From an uncultured Eubacteriales bacterium (GTDB taxonomy: Bacteria; Bacillota; Clostridia; Oscillospirales; CAG-272), in assembly GCA_934481515.1 (NCBI GenBank), contig CAKSPO010000022.1:1-31712 (forward strand): DNA of 31,712 nt, read 5' to 3'. Each line of letters starts with the position of its first letter. Within the stretch, counting starts at the first letter, position 1. Shown piece by piece: positions 23,701 to 31,712 of this stretch. Position numbers and translations under genes: made by a program. The notes below the pieces were generated by a model. It was not told the DNA's origin. It made no database searches and saw nothing but the letters and a program-made list of their open reading frames with translations.

Positions 23701-25831
23701 CCGTCACAGTGGTGAGATCCTCGCCGTCAAAGACGAAGAGCGGTGCATAGTAAATCCCCTTTATATCCTTGTAATAGTACTCCGCATAAACCGCAGACAG
23801 CACTTCCACCGTGGTAACCTTTTCCTGCTTGGTATCTCCGTCCGGATTGGTGGGATCCACCAGAACATCCTTCGTGGTGACGGTAATCATAAAGTTGTGC
23901 AGAACGCCGTCTGCATCCGTAAAGGACAGGATGGTTCCGCCCAGTGCGGAATTCTTCGTGGAGAAGAAGCCGGAAACGGTCTTGCCTCCCTTGGTGTAGG
24001 TTGCGGTACGGATTCCGTCCAGTTTCAGCACGGAGCCGTCTGCCAGAGTGTAGCTGACATCAATGGAAGCATTGTAGATCATATAGCCCAGCTTGCCGTC
24101 AATTTCCATCAGGCGAAGCACTCCGGCAACAGATCCCTGCGAATTCATCAATGTGATGGTCCGGTTCTCTACGTCATAAGTATAATAGAAGGAGCTGGTG
24201 GAGCTTCCCTGATTGTAGGAAGCCACGCCAAAGCCGTTGAGGGTCAGGTCTCCGACGGGGTTCCCGTTGGAATCGGTGTTTTCAACGATCTTATTTCCGC
24301 TTACGGTAAAGCAAAGAATCTGTCCGAGCGCAATCTCGCTCTCGTTCCGAACCTGGAACGCCAGTCTTTTCTGATTCTCCACTGTAATGTTGCCGAGCAC
24401 GAAGGTAATCTTCTGACCCTTCATTTCGCCCTCGGTAAAGGTTGCCACCATGTATCCGTCATCGTCGAAGTAGAACTCCCCCTTGGAATCAGAGGTCACC
24501 GTATCTGATTCGTTCTTCTTGACGGAATAGGTGATGCCGTTTGCTTTGTCCAGATAAATCTTGACCAGCTCGTTAAGTCCCTTCCCGGCTCCCATCTCAT
24601 AGAGCGTTGCCGCAACTTCCTCACGGGAAACGTCGCAGAACAGGAAGGTCTCTCCGTCGGAGTTCAGTCTGCCCTCCGGAAAATCCGTGCTGGCATCCGG
24701 GAACAGGATGACATTTTTATTCAGGATTCCTTTGAAATAAACACCCGCGCGGCACAGATATACCGTATTTTTCTCTGCCTTGGACACATACAGAACGTCG
24801 CTGCCGCCGAAGAGGTCGGTATATCCCTTGCTCCAGACCGCATACAGTGTCACGTCGCCGTCCGCCTTCAGCTCCTCCACGTCGGGAGTGGTTCCGTTGT
24901 AAAGGTGTCCGTCCAGCAGGTGAGAGGAATACTTGACCTCTCCGTCTGCACTCAGTGCCCAGCCCTCAAGGAAGTACCCATCCATCTCAAAGGTCACAAA
25001 CGGCAGCGCCGTCTTGATCCCGTGGATCAGACGCTCGGTCTTTCTCTGCTCACCGGAGCCGTCCGGATAGTTGGAAACGAAAGTCAGCGAATAGGAATTC
25101 CGGTCGAAGTAAAGGCGGAACACATTCTTTGCGGCATCGTCCGAAATGACCAGCTTGGAAACACTGTCAGCGGTGTTCGTTCCGGTATATCCGGATACTT
25201 CCGTGGACGCGGTAAATTCCTCGCCGACGTAGGCGTAGTTCTCCAACACCTCGGACACCTCTGCATAACCGTCCAGCGTCTCCTTCTGAAGGAACACGTG
25301 AACATAATATTTTGCCTTATATCTTGCGACCAGCGTCATATCCGCGCTACCCATGACGGCATCCGCATCCAGTTCCTCTCCCGCAAGGAGCCACATACCG
25401 AACCGGCAGTTTTCCTTGGTGGGAATCAGCGATGCAAGCTTATCGGCAAGTTTTTCGCCCGCCTTCAGCTCCAGCTTTGCAGTGGAAAGCGTTCCGCCGT
25501 TCGGATCCAGCGTCAGGGTATACAGCTTTTCCCACTTTGCATAAACAGACAGATCTGCGTCCGGCTTGACCGAGGTGACTGCATCGCCGCTGAAGTCCTC
25601 CTTCAGATACCAACCGGAAAAAGCATACCCGCTCCGGGTAGGCGTCGGAAGCGTATAGGACTGATTCTTTTCAATCTCTTTTACGGCTGCCGCACTGCCG
25701 TCGTTGGCAACCAGCGTCAGCTTTACCTGCTCCGGCGGAGTCGGATCGTCCGGTGTGTTCTCGCATGCCGCCAGCAATCCCATGGTCAGAACCACGACGC
25801 ACAGCAACAGAAAAATACGAATTTTTTTCAT
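20771..25831 (-). CDS. Giant repeat-containing surface lipoprotein (1686 residues)
   Basis: Secreted, lipid-anchored protein of unknown function. The signal peptide ends in lipobox LAAC with Cys23. Residues about 36-100 form a Flg_new/InlB-B-type module (PTRSGYAFSGWYLKEDF, ending VYAKW), and similar modules follow at about 103-175 and 245-335. From about 450 on, the protein is built of beta-rich units in which a motif of the kind (L)-D/N-G-F/Y/I-x-x-A-x-Y/F recurs at about 458, 532, 605, 976, 1048, 1208 and 1269. It is very rich in Tyr, Thr and Gly and almost free of Cys in its mature part. The start at 25831 follows GAGGAG; the in-frame ATG at 25876 lacks a site and would spoil the signal peptide. 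It is downstream of the LRR lipoprotein and double-VWA genes, pointing to an envelope or adhesion role (inferred). Confidence 0.88.
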   Translation of the reverse strand: MKKIRIFLLLCVVVLTMGLLAACENTPDDPTPPEQVKLTLVANDGSAAAVKEIEKNQSYTLPTPTRSGYAFSGWYLKEDFSGDAVTSVKPDADLSVYAKWEKLYTLTLDPNGGTLSTAKLELKAGEKLADKLASLIPTKENCRFGMWLLAGEELDADAVMGSADMTLVARYKAKYYVHVFLQKETLDGYAEVSEVLENYAYVGEEFTASTEVSGYTGTNTADSVSKLVISDDAAKNVFRLYFDRNSYSLTFVSNYPDGSGEQRKTERLIHGIKTALPFVTFEMDGYFLEGWALSADGEVKYSSHLLDGHLYNGTTPDVEELKADGDVTLYAVWSKGYTDLFGGSDVLYVSKAEKNTVYLCRAGVYFKGILNKNVILFPDASTDFPEGRLNSDGETFLFCDVSREEVAATLYEMGAGKGLNELVKIYLDKANGITYSVKKNESDTVTSDSKGEFYFDDDGYMVATFTEGEMKGQKITFVLGNITVENQKRLAFQVRNESEIALGQILCFTVSGNKIVENTDSNGNPVGDLTLNGFGVASYNQGSSTSSFYYTYDVENRTITLMNSQGSVAGVLRLMEIDGKLGYMIYNASIDVSYTLADGSVLKLDGIRTATYTKGGKTVSGFFSTKNSALGGTILSFTDADGVLHNFMITVTTKDVLVDPTNPDGDTKQEKVTTVEVLSAVYAEYYYKDIKGIYYAPLFVFDGEDLTTVTVYGYNQKKEFHKIASGTMTYNSATGTYTFTLTEHIALPEGVEVFNTPVDFSKMKSCVLMLDSAATSYSIHFWLTYTNDVETVDNTTTYTGENGAKLTIVAGLALYEVNGKMTLGTCTVEDGTATVAFADQTLYFDLNGEDKSFVVYTTTTTVYYVVEKDGTINRQLYLVLNPKTGASYNVVTVDGETQTVKTYKGIFTDTQRTSLTGFPIYSFVSDEKTEGTNEAAVRFETLARTMSGKNYLFLYDKEYDGTFTSANTKNGILMLDGFGFAATYTDDDGREVIGMYQKNGDNVRISASEGTYNFLLKDGSCYLRSEEYGKTYLIVDNQVFQGIYATLDGLGGATVFKIESDGTESKIVNIDENAAYTLKDGYILLTYKNDTTEHTLNCKVGSMKVGSNPYNAFHVLHEEVVHTYVNEDDWSVLRLNNDGTAIKYLMNGTKETGTYSLVTESLLYYVNDAATDAFIYVYDAEKGTATPRSYTSIAYYTKELGSLLFSQYGFAIFNNNVRYYYTVDDNDNVTLYHLDETAANKNRYGYVEENFGTLSDIKEYNGETYYKNDGFAISFVRAEATKGLYPVLVDSKTEHYAPIEMLTFAPSGSDEFSVSGTVVIDGKNYSCTVVRTGTETYLTIGYFRFDISISYQGSGIGSDTKSTYEVTGLSYVMTMPSYTYLYYLYYIYQMMGSNYASQFTNTYGTVTLCTEYGEDGKVTSSYFNATFGKGSNYLESDGTKITTVDHAELVALGNNYYRATFTGNDGYKYSIILTRRAFSVFQTYGYSVYALLREETVDANDGYKVTVNRVIASDMNIPAGSYFSFGLSKDGVDLEAENIMLNDGKLYYVVREKDENGKITSTAYYQLDLKEKSSEIIGGEEKTEDQPLPVYESATVTKIGATTVYTADAGYYVDILPENKVLLMAQRASKDVDGKPAYNSILIAECTYDAETGVYTLKATNDYTYTVKVTDGVATVTAEATAKEEA

Positions 25832-25849
25832 AGCACTCCTCTTTACTTT

Positions 25850-25861
25850 CTTTCGCGAAAG
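25850..25861. promoter_or_regulatory. 12-base perfect palindrome in front of the giant lipoprotein gene
   Basis: CTTTCGCGAAAG lies 18 bases upstream of the start codon at 25831, just ahead of the ribosome binding site. It may be an operator or a small mRNA hairpin affecting translation. Function unknown. Confidence 0.35.
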
Positions 25862-25907
25862 CATTTGTTTGTACATTTGATTTGTTACGGGATGATTTTA
25901 CGGACGG

Positions 25908-25947
25908 AAGATCCGGATACGGTGCCAAGCCGCACCGCCCGGATCTT
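25908..25947 (-). terminator. Stem-loop after the LRR lipoprotein gene
   Basis: AAGATCCGG at 25908-25916 pairs with CCGGATCTT at 25939-25947, with inner pairing GGTGC (25921-25925) to GCACC (25932-25936). It starts 3 bases after the LRR stop codon. There is no T-run on the minus strand, so it is probably partial and would reduce, not abolish, expression of the giant lipoprotein from the upstream promoter. Confidence 0.45.
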
Positions 25948-25950
25948 TTG

Positions 25951-28755
25951 TCATTCCTCTTGGGTCCAGACCGCCGTCAGGAGCGTTCCCGTCGGCATTT
26001 CGGAAATCTGTTTGGTTTCGATCTGCGTTCCGTCTTCACGGCGCCAGCCTGCGAAAGTATAACCCGCGCGGGCGGGATCCGCAATCGGCGTGATCTGATC
26101 CGACAGATAAGTTCCGTTCTTTATCGTTCCCTCTCCGGTTGTAAGAGACACCACATAGCTTCCGTCCTCGGAAAGCCGGACGCCGGATACCACCGGACGG
26201 TTGGAAGAATTCCACCGCAGGTTCCACTCTGTGGTGTCTGCGCCCTCCTCGATGTAGAAGGTTGCGTTGTTGCAACCGTAAAACGCGTTTCCGGCAATTT
26301 CTGTGACCTCTTTCGGGATCACCAGTGTGGTGAGCGAATTCAGTCCCTTGAACGCATACTTTCCGATTCGCTTCAGCGTATCGGGCAGGTTCAGCGTTTC
26401 GATTTTGCAGCCGTCATTGTAAAATGCAAAGTCGCCGATGCTCTCCAGCGAGCTTCCGAGGGTCAGCGTATTCAGTGCAAAGCACTTATAAAACGCGCTT
26501 TTTCCGATGGTTTTGACCGAGTCGGGAAGCGTAACTGCGGAAAGCCCCGCGCATTTGTAAAAGGCTTTGTTTCCGATCGTTGTCACGCCGGAACCGAGCT
26601 TCAGCGTACCGAGCGAAGAACAATTTGCAAACGCATACTCCGGAACCGTTGTCACCGTATCCGGAAGTTCAACCGCCGTCAGCGCCGAGCAATTTTTGAA
26701 GGAATATCTGCCAATTTCGGTCAGAGTCGGAGGATTTCCTTTTTCGTCCTTATCGAACAAGATAACCGTTTCCAGATTGGAGCAGTTATAGAAAGCAAAA
26801 TCTCCGATGGAGGTAAAGGCAATGGATTCGGAAAAATCCAATGCTTTCAGATTGGAGCAACCGAAGAACGCCGATCTGCCGACGGACTGCAGCATGGTCG
26901 GAACAGAAACGCGGAACAGGGAAACGCATTTATAGAAGGTAAACTCCTTGATGGTCTCCAGCCGCGGATTCAGACTGACCGTCTCCAAAGCCGTGCATTC
27001 GAAAAATGCCGCCGTACCGATATTGACGCAGTTGCTCAGATTTTTCAGGGAGGTCAGGCTGCCGCACCGGAAGAATGCGTAGTCCGAAACGCCGACAGTA
27101 CCGTCCTTCAGTTCCGCCGCACCGAGCTTTGCATTTTCCGCAAAACCGACCGCCCAGTTTCCGGCATAAATAATGTTGTTTTCCGGCTTTCCCCAAAGCA
27201 TCGTGTCCTTGAAGGCATACGGTCCGATCCGTTGGACTGACCGCGGAATGATGCTGTTGCCGCCCAGCGAGTTGTTGTCCAGCGTTGTACAGCCGTAAAA
27301 CGCATAGGTATCAATCACCTTGAGCGACTGATTCAGCGAAAGCACATAAAGACCCGTGCAATTGGAGAATGCACCTTCCTGTAGCTCCTCCAGATTTTTG
27401 CCGGCTTCAAAGCGAACCAGCGTTGCGATGCCCGAAAACGCATACATTCCGACGATCCGGACGGAATCGGGCAGCTGCACCGATTCCAGAATCGGCGCCC
27501 GGTAGAAGCAATTGTCGATGATTCCAACCGTTCCCTGCTTCAGATCCGGCTTGGTCAGGGTCTTATGAAGATCCTGATTCTTGACGGCAACCAGCCAATT
27601 GTCCACATAAACAAAGTCGGTCTCCTCGTTGAGATAAAGCTGGGTTGCGTTGAATGCAAGCGCTCCGACATGCCGGACTGCGGCAGGAAGATTCACTTTT
27701 TCAAGTGTGGCGCATTGATAGAAGCAACGGGTGCCGATGTCTGTGACTGTTTCGGGAAGGACAATCTCCCGCAGAGAGGGGGTGGCAGAGAAGCAGGCAT
27801 CTCCGAGCGTTTCAAGAACGCTTCCCTCGGCGAACGTCACCTTCCGAAGCTTCGGAAGGTCATAAAAAGCGGAGTTTCCGATGGAGACGACACCCTTTCC
27901 GATGGCGACCTCCGTCAGCTCACTTGCGGTTGTAAACGCGTTCTCACCGATGGTCTCCACGCTGTCGGGAATCCGGACGCTGGTCAGGGCAGAGCCGTTG
28001 AAGGCGCTTTCCCCGATCTGCCGGATGTTCTCACCGATGGAGATTTCCGAAAGAGAGCGGCAGTATGCAAAGCAGTACGCCGGCAGTGAGGAAATCCCGG
28101 TCGGAATGTTGACCTTTTTCAGTTCCCGGCACCCCTGAAAAGCGGAATCTCCGATGGAGACGACATCGTTCGGAATGGTAACGGACTCCAGCACCGCGCA
28201 GTTGTAAAATGCGTTTTCCGCAATGGTACGGATGTTTTCACCAAGGATGATTTCCTTTACATTCCGGTTTCCCTTGAAGGCGCCCTCGCCGATTTCGGTC
28301 ACCGGCTTTCCGCGGTAGGTGGCTTCTATCGTCACGGTTCCGGAAGCACTTCCGCCTCTCTTGATCCGGTATTCGGTATTGCCGTTGAAAAGCTCATACA
28401 CGCAACCGGTTTCATAGTCTCTGTGGAAATGCAGAGCGTCGGACCAATCGGATGTCTGGTCATTCTGAGCTCCGCCGGTTGCCCTGACGCGTACCTCATA
28501 ATCGCCGACCTCCAGCTCCGAAAGAGAATAGGAGGTCTTTCGCGTGGTTTTGCTGAGAACCTCTTCTCCCTTTTCGTTTTTAACCTCAACAAGATAGGAG
28601 CGTGCAAGCTCCACGGCATTCCACGAAAGCTGATTGTCAATGTCAATTTCCAGTGATTGCGGCTTTTCCAGCCCCGCTGACGTCCCGCAGGACGTCAGCG
28701 CCGTGAGCAGAAGGAGTACCGCAACCGGAAGGAACAATTTCAAAAATCGTTTCAT
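25951..28755 (-). CDS. BspA-like leucine-rich-repeat surface lipoprotein
   Basis: 934-residue secreted lipoprotein. The signal peptide ends in lipobox LTSC (Cys23). Residues about 33-110 form a fibronectin type III-like domain (LSWNAVELARSYLVEVKN, then YEVRVRATGG). Residues about 140-855 contain roughly 27 LRR_5 (BspA-type) repeats of the form (I/V)G-x-x-AF-x-x-C-x-x-L-x-x-(V/I)-x-(L/I)P. The C-terminal ~55 residues are a Flg_new module (GYTFAGWRREDG). BspA-type LRR proteins of gut and oral bacteria bind host matrix or other cells; that role is inferred here. The start codon overlaps the stop codon of the upstream VWA gene (ATGA), with GGGGG upstream, so translation is coupled. Some repeat pairs are interrupted by an insert of the form NNIIYAGNWAVGF, also common in this family. 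Confidence 0.93.
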   Translation of the reverse strand: MKRFLKLFLPVAVLLLLTALTSCGTSAGLEKPQSLEIDIDNQLSWNAVELARSYLVEVKNEKGEEVLSKTTRKTSYSLSELEVGDYEVRVRATGGAQNDQTSDWSDALHFHRDYETGCVYELFNGNTEYRIKRGGSASGTVTIEATYRGKPVTEIGEGAFKGNRNVKEIILGENIRTIAENAFYNCAVLESVTIPNDVVSIGDSAFQGCRELKKVNIPTGISSLPAYCFAYCRSLSEISIGENIRQIGESAFNGSALTSVRIPDSVETIGENAFTTASELTEVAIGKGVVSIGNSAFYDLPKLRKVTFAEGSVLETLGDACFSATPSLREIVLPETVTDIGTRCFYQCATLEKVNLPAAVRHVGALAFNATQLYLNEETDFVYVDNWLVAVKNQDLHKTLTKPDLKQGTVGIIDNCFYRAPILESVQLPDSVRIVGMYAFSGIATLVRFEAGKNLEELQEGAFSNCTGLYVLSLNQSLKVIDTYAFYGCTTLDNNSLGGNSIIPRSVQRIGPYAFKDTMLWGKPENNIIYAGNWAVGFAENAKLGAAELKDGTVGVSDYAFFRCGSLTSLKNLSNCVNIGTAAFFECTALETVSLNPRLETIKEFTFYKCVSLFRVSVPTMLQSVGRSAFFGCSNLKALDFSESIAFTSIGDFAFYNCSNLETVILFDKDEKGNPPTLTEIGRYSFKNCSALTAVELPDTVTTVPEYAFANCSSLGTLKLGSGVTTIGNKAFYKCAGLSAVTLPDSVKTIGKSAFYKCFALNTLTLGSSLESIGDFAFYNDGCKIETLNLPDTLKRIGKYAFKGLNSLTTLVIPKEVTEIAGNAFYGCNNATFYIEEGADTTEWNLRWNSSNRPVVSGVRLSEDGSYVVSLTTGEGTIKNGTYLSDQITPIADPARAGYTFAGWRREDGTQIETKQISEMPTGTLLTAVWTQEE

Positions 28756-31613
28756 GAGGCGGATCCCCCTTTCTTTTCTTTCCGTTTTTCTCTGTGAAGA
28801 CGAATGATCTCATGCGGCCATTTGAATTTGAACTTCCGTACCGCCACATCGGTCAGGAACAGCACCAATGCAAGAATCATGAACAGATATCTTGGATCAA
28901 ACGACTTCGGAGTGGATGTTACGAAGTTGGCAAAGACCTCAATCGGATCCTCATTATCCGCAATCAGCTTTCCGTTGGCGGTTCCGGCAAGATTCTCCAG
29001 ATTTTCCGCCAGCGTCAGATCGGTGATATCCTGATTGTTGTTATATTCCTCCGAATAGGAGAAAGCCCTATAGGTCTGATATTCGGCAAGCACCTTTCCG
29101 TCTGCATCCAGCTTTTTGAGAGAAAGCTGATAAACACCGCCCTGTTTGATGACAAAACCGCAACGGCTGTAGTTGCTGGAAGCATCCAGTGCAGAGGTAA
29201 TGTAACAATCCAGCTCGGTCAGGCGGGTTCCATCCGCAGCCGTCGTTACGCTTCCGAGAGAAAGCGGAACCGCGCCGGGATCACTCAGATTCAAAAGCTC
29301 GCCCGTGATGTACTCCCCTTCTCCCAGATTTGTGAAAATACTGAGACTGTTGGTGTAGTTGTCCTGCTTTACCGTAACGGAAATTTCATTTTCCCGGACG
29401 GATTCCGTCGGCATCAATGCCGACACAACATTGAGAATGAAGGTCTCGCCGGAGCCGTCGCCCGCCAAAAAGTCGGAGGACCATACCCCGTTGAGATCGC
29501 ACATAAAGCTTCCGACCATTCCCTTACCGAAGCGCCACTGTGCATAAATCGGAACGTCATAGTCGCCGATCAGCAAAAGCTCCGCGCCGGATTTGACCCG
29601 GACGCCGAAGAATCCGTCCAGCGACACCGTCATTTTGGCGGTCGTTTTTCCTGCATCGGTCTCCGCAAAAGGAATTCCGGAAAAGATGGAGGAAAGCGTG
29701 TCGGTCGCGGTGGGGTAAAACTTCTCGTAGTTGACTTCCTTGATTTCGGGAGCGTTCAGCTCCTCCCGCATCCGTGCGGAGGTTTCCTTTGCGTCGGTGA
29801 ACGCCTGCAGCCGTCCGCCGCCGAGATCGCAGATGTTCTTCATCTTTTTCCCGGCATCCTCGGTCTCTTTCAGACCGATGCCGACCACCGAATAGGTAAT
29901 TCCGTTGTTCTCATGATATTGCTTGACATACGGCAGGTAGTCCTCCTCCTTGTCTCCCGGCATACCGTCAGTGACGATGATCACGTGACGTCTTGCGACG
30001 TTGACAGAAAGGAGAGCGCGGCTGGCACGCTCGATGGCGGGCGCAAAATCGGTTCCGCCGGAGGAGCCAAGCTCTCTAGCGTTGTTGATTGCTTCCAGAA
30101 TTCTGGACTCCTGAGTACGGGGGGTCAATGCCAACAGCGTATCATAATCGGTATCCAGTGTCATCAGTCCGATGTAGTCTCTTGCCGACAGTGCATTCAG
30201 GCAGGAAACCGCGCCGGTCAGTGCAAGGTCATATTTGGTTCCGCCCGTGGTGGGATCCACAGAGCTCATGGAGCCGGAACGGTCGACAATAATCATCACG
30301 GCGACCGGCGGTGTGTAATTGATTGCCTGCACCGGAAGAATTTCCTGGAACAACGTGTTCAGCATATCGTCCCGGTTATAGGAGTGTGCGATATACTTGT
30401 CGTTTTCGTCCGTCGCGCCCGGATTGATGTCCGCACCGCCGACGGTAAACAGACCGCCGCCGCACTCGTTGACGTAGCGGTAGAGCAGCTCGTCAAAGCC
30501 TTCCGGCAGGTCGCTGTTTGCGATATTGTTGAGAAGAATCTGGTCATACTGCCGCAACTCCGCCAGCGTCTTTGGAAGATTCTCATCCGCCGACAGATTT
30601 TTTACGGTGACATCATACTCGGCACCCTCTGCGGTCAGGAGTTTCTTCAACTGCTCTGATTCTCCCGCTTTATGCTCCAGAACCAGGACCTTGTTGAAGT
30701 TCTCCAGGTTCAGGTAGGTGCAATAGGTGTTGTTCTCTGCCAGCAGGTCGTTTTCCGGCTCCAGAACGAAAGAAAGCTCATGAATTCCGTACTTATCAAA
30801 CGTATGCTGGAAGGTGACGTTCTGCGTTCCGGGGGTCACGGTAATCTGCTGCGTGGCAACCAGCTTTCCGTTGTCGTACAGCTTCACCGAGGTGTTTCCC
30901 TCCGCCTTGGAATAAACCGAGACAGAAAGCTTGCACTGCGTTCCGGGCTTCAGGTGGTAATCCGGAAGTTCGGAATCCATCAGCTGCATGTCATCTCCGT
31001 TATAGGAAGTGGCAATGTTTGCGACATCCACGCGGATGCCCTTTGCCGCCACCGCCCGGATGACCGCCATCGCTTCCTCATCCGTTTCTTTTCCGTCGGT
31101 GACAAGCACAATTTTTGCGCTTTCCGGATTCTGAAACAGCGTGGAGGCATAGGTAAGTGCCGCAGCAATATCGGTTGCGCTGGTATCCGGCTTTTCCGCG
31201 GCGTTATACCGCTCCATGATGCTCCCGACCTTGTCGGTCAGCTCCACTGCATAAACCTGATCGTAACCGAAGGTCACGACTCCGATGCTGTAGCCGTCAT
31301 ACCGTCCCATATCCAGAACCGCTTCTATAAAGCGTTCGCGCTCTCTTGCGGACTGCTCCGTGGTATCCGAAACGTCTACCAGAAGAATGATCTGGTTTTC
31401 TTTATTGGGAATCTCATAAGTGAACATTGTACCGGCAAGCGTCAGCACTGCCAGTGCCAGCACAATCAAATGCAGAACAATCGAAGTAATCCGGTTCCGG
31501 TTCTTCCGGTACTTTTTGGAAAGCCGGAAATACAGCAGCGCCGTCATTGCCGCACCGAGCAGGAAAATCAGCAACAGCAGAGGATATGAAAAATGAATTC
31601 TGAAATGTATCAT
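28752..31613 (-). CDS. Double-VWA, GATase-like membrane protein (BatA/aerotolerance-like)
   Basis: 953-residue membrane protein with its bulk outside the membrane. It has N-terminal membrane segments at about 9-29 and 42-64. VWA domain 1 (about 74-205) carries MIDAS Asp80-x-Ser82-x-Thr84, Thr147 and Asp173. A class I glutamine-amidotransferase-like fold (about 305-430, without a visible catalytic Cys-His-Glu triad) follows. VWA domain 2 (about 437-620) has the classic DRSGS MIDAS at 444-448, Thr521 and Asp549. A beta-rich region follows, then a C-terminal membrane segment (about 908-924) and a basic tail. Related proteins are encoded beside MoxR ATPases and DUF58 proteins and are thought to act in envelope protein assembly or stress. 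The start at 31613 has GGAGGT upstream. It overlaps the LRR gene by 4 bases and lies 12 bases after the upstream partial gene. Confidence 0.9.
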   Translation of the reverse strand: MIHFRIHFSYPLLLLIFLLGAAMTALLYFRLSKKYRKNRNRITSIVLHLIVLALAVLTLAGTMFTYEIPNKENQIILLVDVSDTTEQSARERERFIEAVLDMGRYDGYSIGVVTFGYDQVYAVELTDKVGSIMERYNAAEKPDTSATDIAAALTYASTLFQNPESAKIVLVTDGKETDEEAMAVIRAVAAKGIRVDVANIATSYNGDDMQLMDSELPDYHLKPGTQCKLSVSVYSKAEGNTSVKLYDNGKLVATQQITVTPGTQNVTFQHTFDKYGIHELSFVLEPENDLLAENNTYCTYLNLENFNKVLVLEHKAGESEQLKKLLTAEGAEYDVTVKNLSADENLPKTLAELRQYDQILLNNIANSDLPEGFDELLYRYVNECGGGLFTVGGADINPGATDENDKYIAHSYNRDDMLNTLFQEILPVQAINYTPPVAVMIIVDRSGSMSSVDPTTGGTKYDLALTGAVSCLNALSARDYIGLMTLDTDYDTLLALTPRTQESRILEAINNARELGSSGGTDFAPAIERASRALLSVNVARRHVIIVTDGMPGDKEEDYLPYVKQYHENNGITYSVVGIGLKETEDAGKKMKNICDLGGGRLQAFTDAKETSARMREELNAPEIKEVNYEKFYPTATDTLSSIFSGIPFAETDAGKTTAKMTVSLDGFFGVRVKSGAELLLIGDYDVPIYAQWRFGKGMVGSFMCDLNGVWSSDFLAGDGSGETFILNVVSALMPTESVRENEISVTVKQDNYTNSLSIFTNLGEGEYITGELLNLSDPGAVPLSLGSVTTAADGTRLTELDCYITSALDASSNYSRCGFVIKQGGVYQLSLKKLDADGKVLAEYQTYRAFSYSEEYNNNQDITDLTLAENLENLAGTANGKLIADNEDPIEVFANFVTSTPKSFDPRYLFMILALVLFLTDVAVRKFKFKWPHEIIRLHREKRKEKKGGSAS

Positions 31614-31625
31614 TTGCGCACCTCC

Positions 31626-31712
31626 TTAAATACTGCTTTCCTTGTGCTGCAGATACCACTCAAGCAGGAGCAGGAAAACCAAGGCACCGGCAAGATACAG
31701 CAACAGATCCTG
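31626..31712 (-). CDS. C-terminus of an upstream membrane protein (partial, BatA-like?)
   Basis: The last 28 codons of a gene that continues beyond the right edge, with a TAA stop. The peptide is a single hydrophobic segment followed by EW and a short basic tail (LLLLEWYLQHKESSI). This is the usual way BatA-type VWA membrane proteins end. It lies 12 bases upstream of the double-VWA gene on the same strand and is surely in the same operon. Family assignment rests on the tail pattern and context only. Confidence 0.6.
   Translation of the reverse strand, partial: QDLLLYLAGALVFLLLLEWYLQHKESSI

Noticed and set aside
1..31712. tRNA, rRNA, riboswitch or insertion sequence
   Set aside because: No cloverleaf, rRNA core, known riboswitch motif or transposase frame was seen anywhere in the window.

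Overview
The window looks like a chromosomal segment of an uncultured Gram-positive Clostridia-type bacterium (Bacillota), probably gut-associated. The evidence is strong AGGAGG-type ribosome binding sites, TTGACA-17-TATAAT promoters, lipobox surface lipoproteins without any outer-membrane machinery, an Ami/Opp transporter of the streptococcal type, Flg_new/InlB-type and BspA-type surface repeats, and a host-glycan (L-fucose) locus. Coding density is high and the genes fall into four blocks. No RNA genes, IS elements, phage genes or CRISPR arrays were seen.

Block 1 (1-10300, minus strand). A 758-base gene-free stretch carries two ~350-366-base copies of a composite palindromic repeat (REPIN-like) with 43-44-base tandem sub-repeats. 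It lies downstream of a six-gene operon read from a near-perfect promoter at 10267-10295: oligopeptide-binding lipoprotein, permeases of AmiC and AmiD type, ATPases of AmiE and AmiF type, and a membrane-anchored degenerate ApbE-like protein. The system is unusual. The binding protein appears to be circularly permuted: the segment that normally ends AliA/AmiA proteins sits at its N-terminus. The AmiE-type ATPase carries a ~235-residue charged insertion between Walker A and the Q-loop. The AmiF-type ATPase has a C-terminal tail with two membrane segments.

Block 2 (10700-17435). An L-fucose locus: a PfkB-family sugar kinase and L-fucose isomerase (minus), a divergent AraC regulator (plus), a second AraC regulator (minus), and a divergent cytoplasmic GH29 alpha-L-fucosidase (plus). 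Together these would release fucose from imported oligosaccharides, isomerise it to fuculose and phosphorylate a ketose. No fuculose-phosphate aldolase, FGGY-type fuculokinase or sugar transporter is in the window.

Block 3 (17456-20741). An unrecognised polytopic membrane protein with a microsatellite-encoded Asp-Asn-Asn tail (minus) and a metal-dependent amidohydrolase (plus). They are divergently transcribed from clear promoters and both end at strong terminators.

Block 4 (20771-31712, minus). A surface or envelope cluster: the C-terminus of an upstream membrane protein, a double-VWA membrane protein, a BspA-like leucine-rich-repeat lipoprotein overlapping it by 4 bases, and a 1686-residue lipoprotein with Flg_new modules and a recurring Asp-Gly-Phe beta motif. 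The operon promoter lies beyond the right edge.
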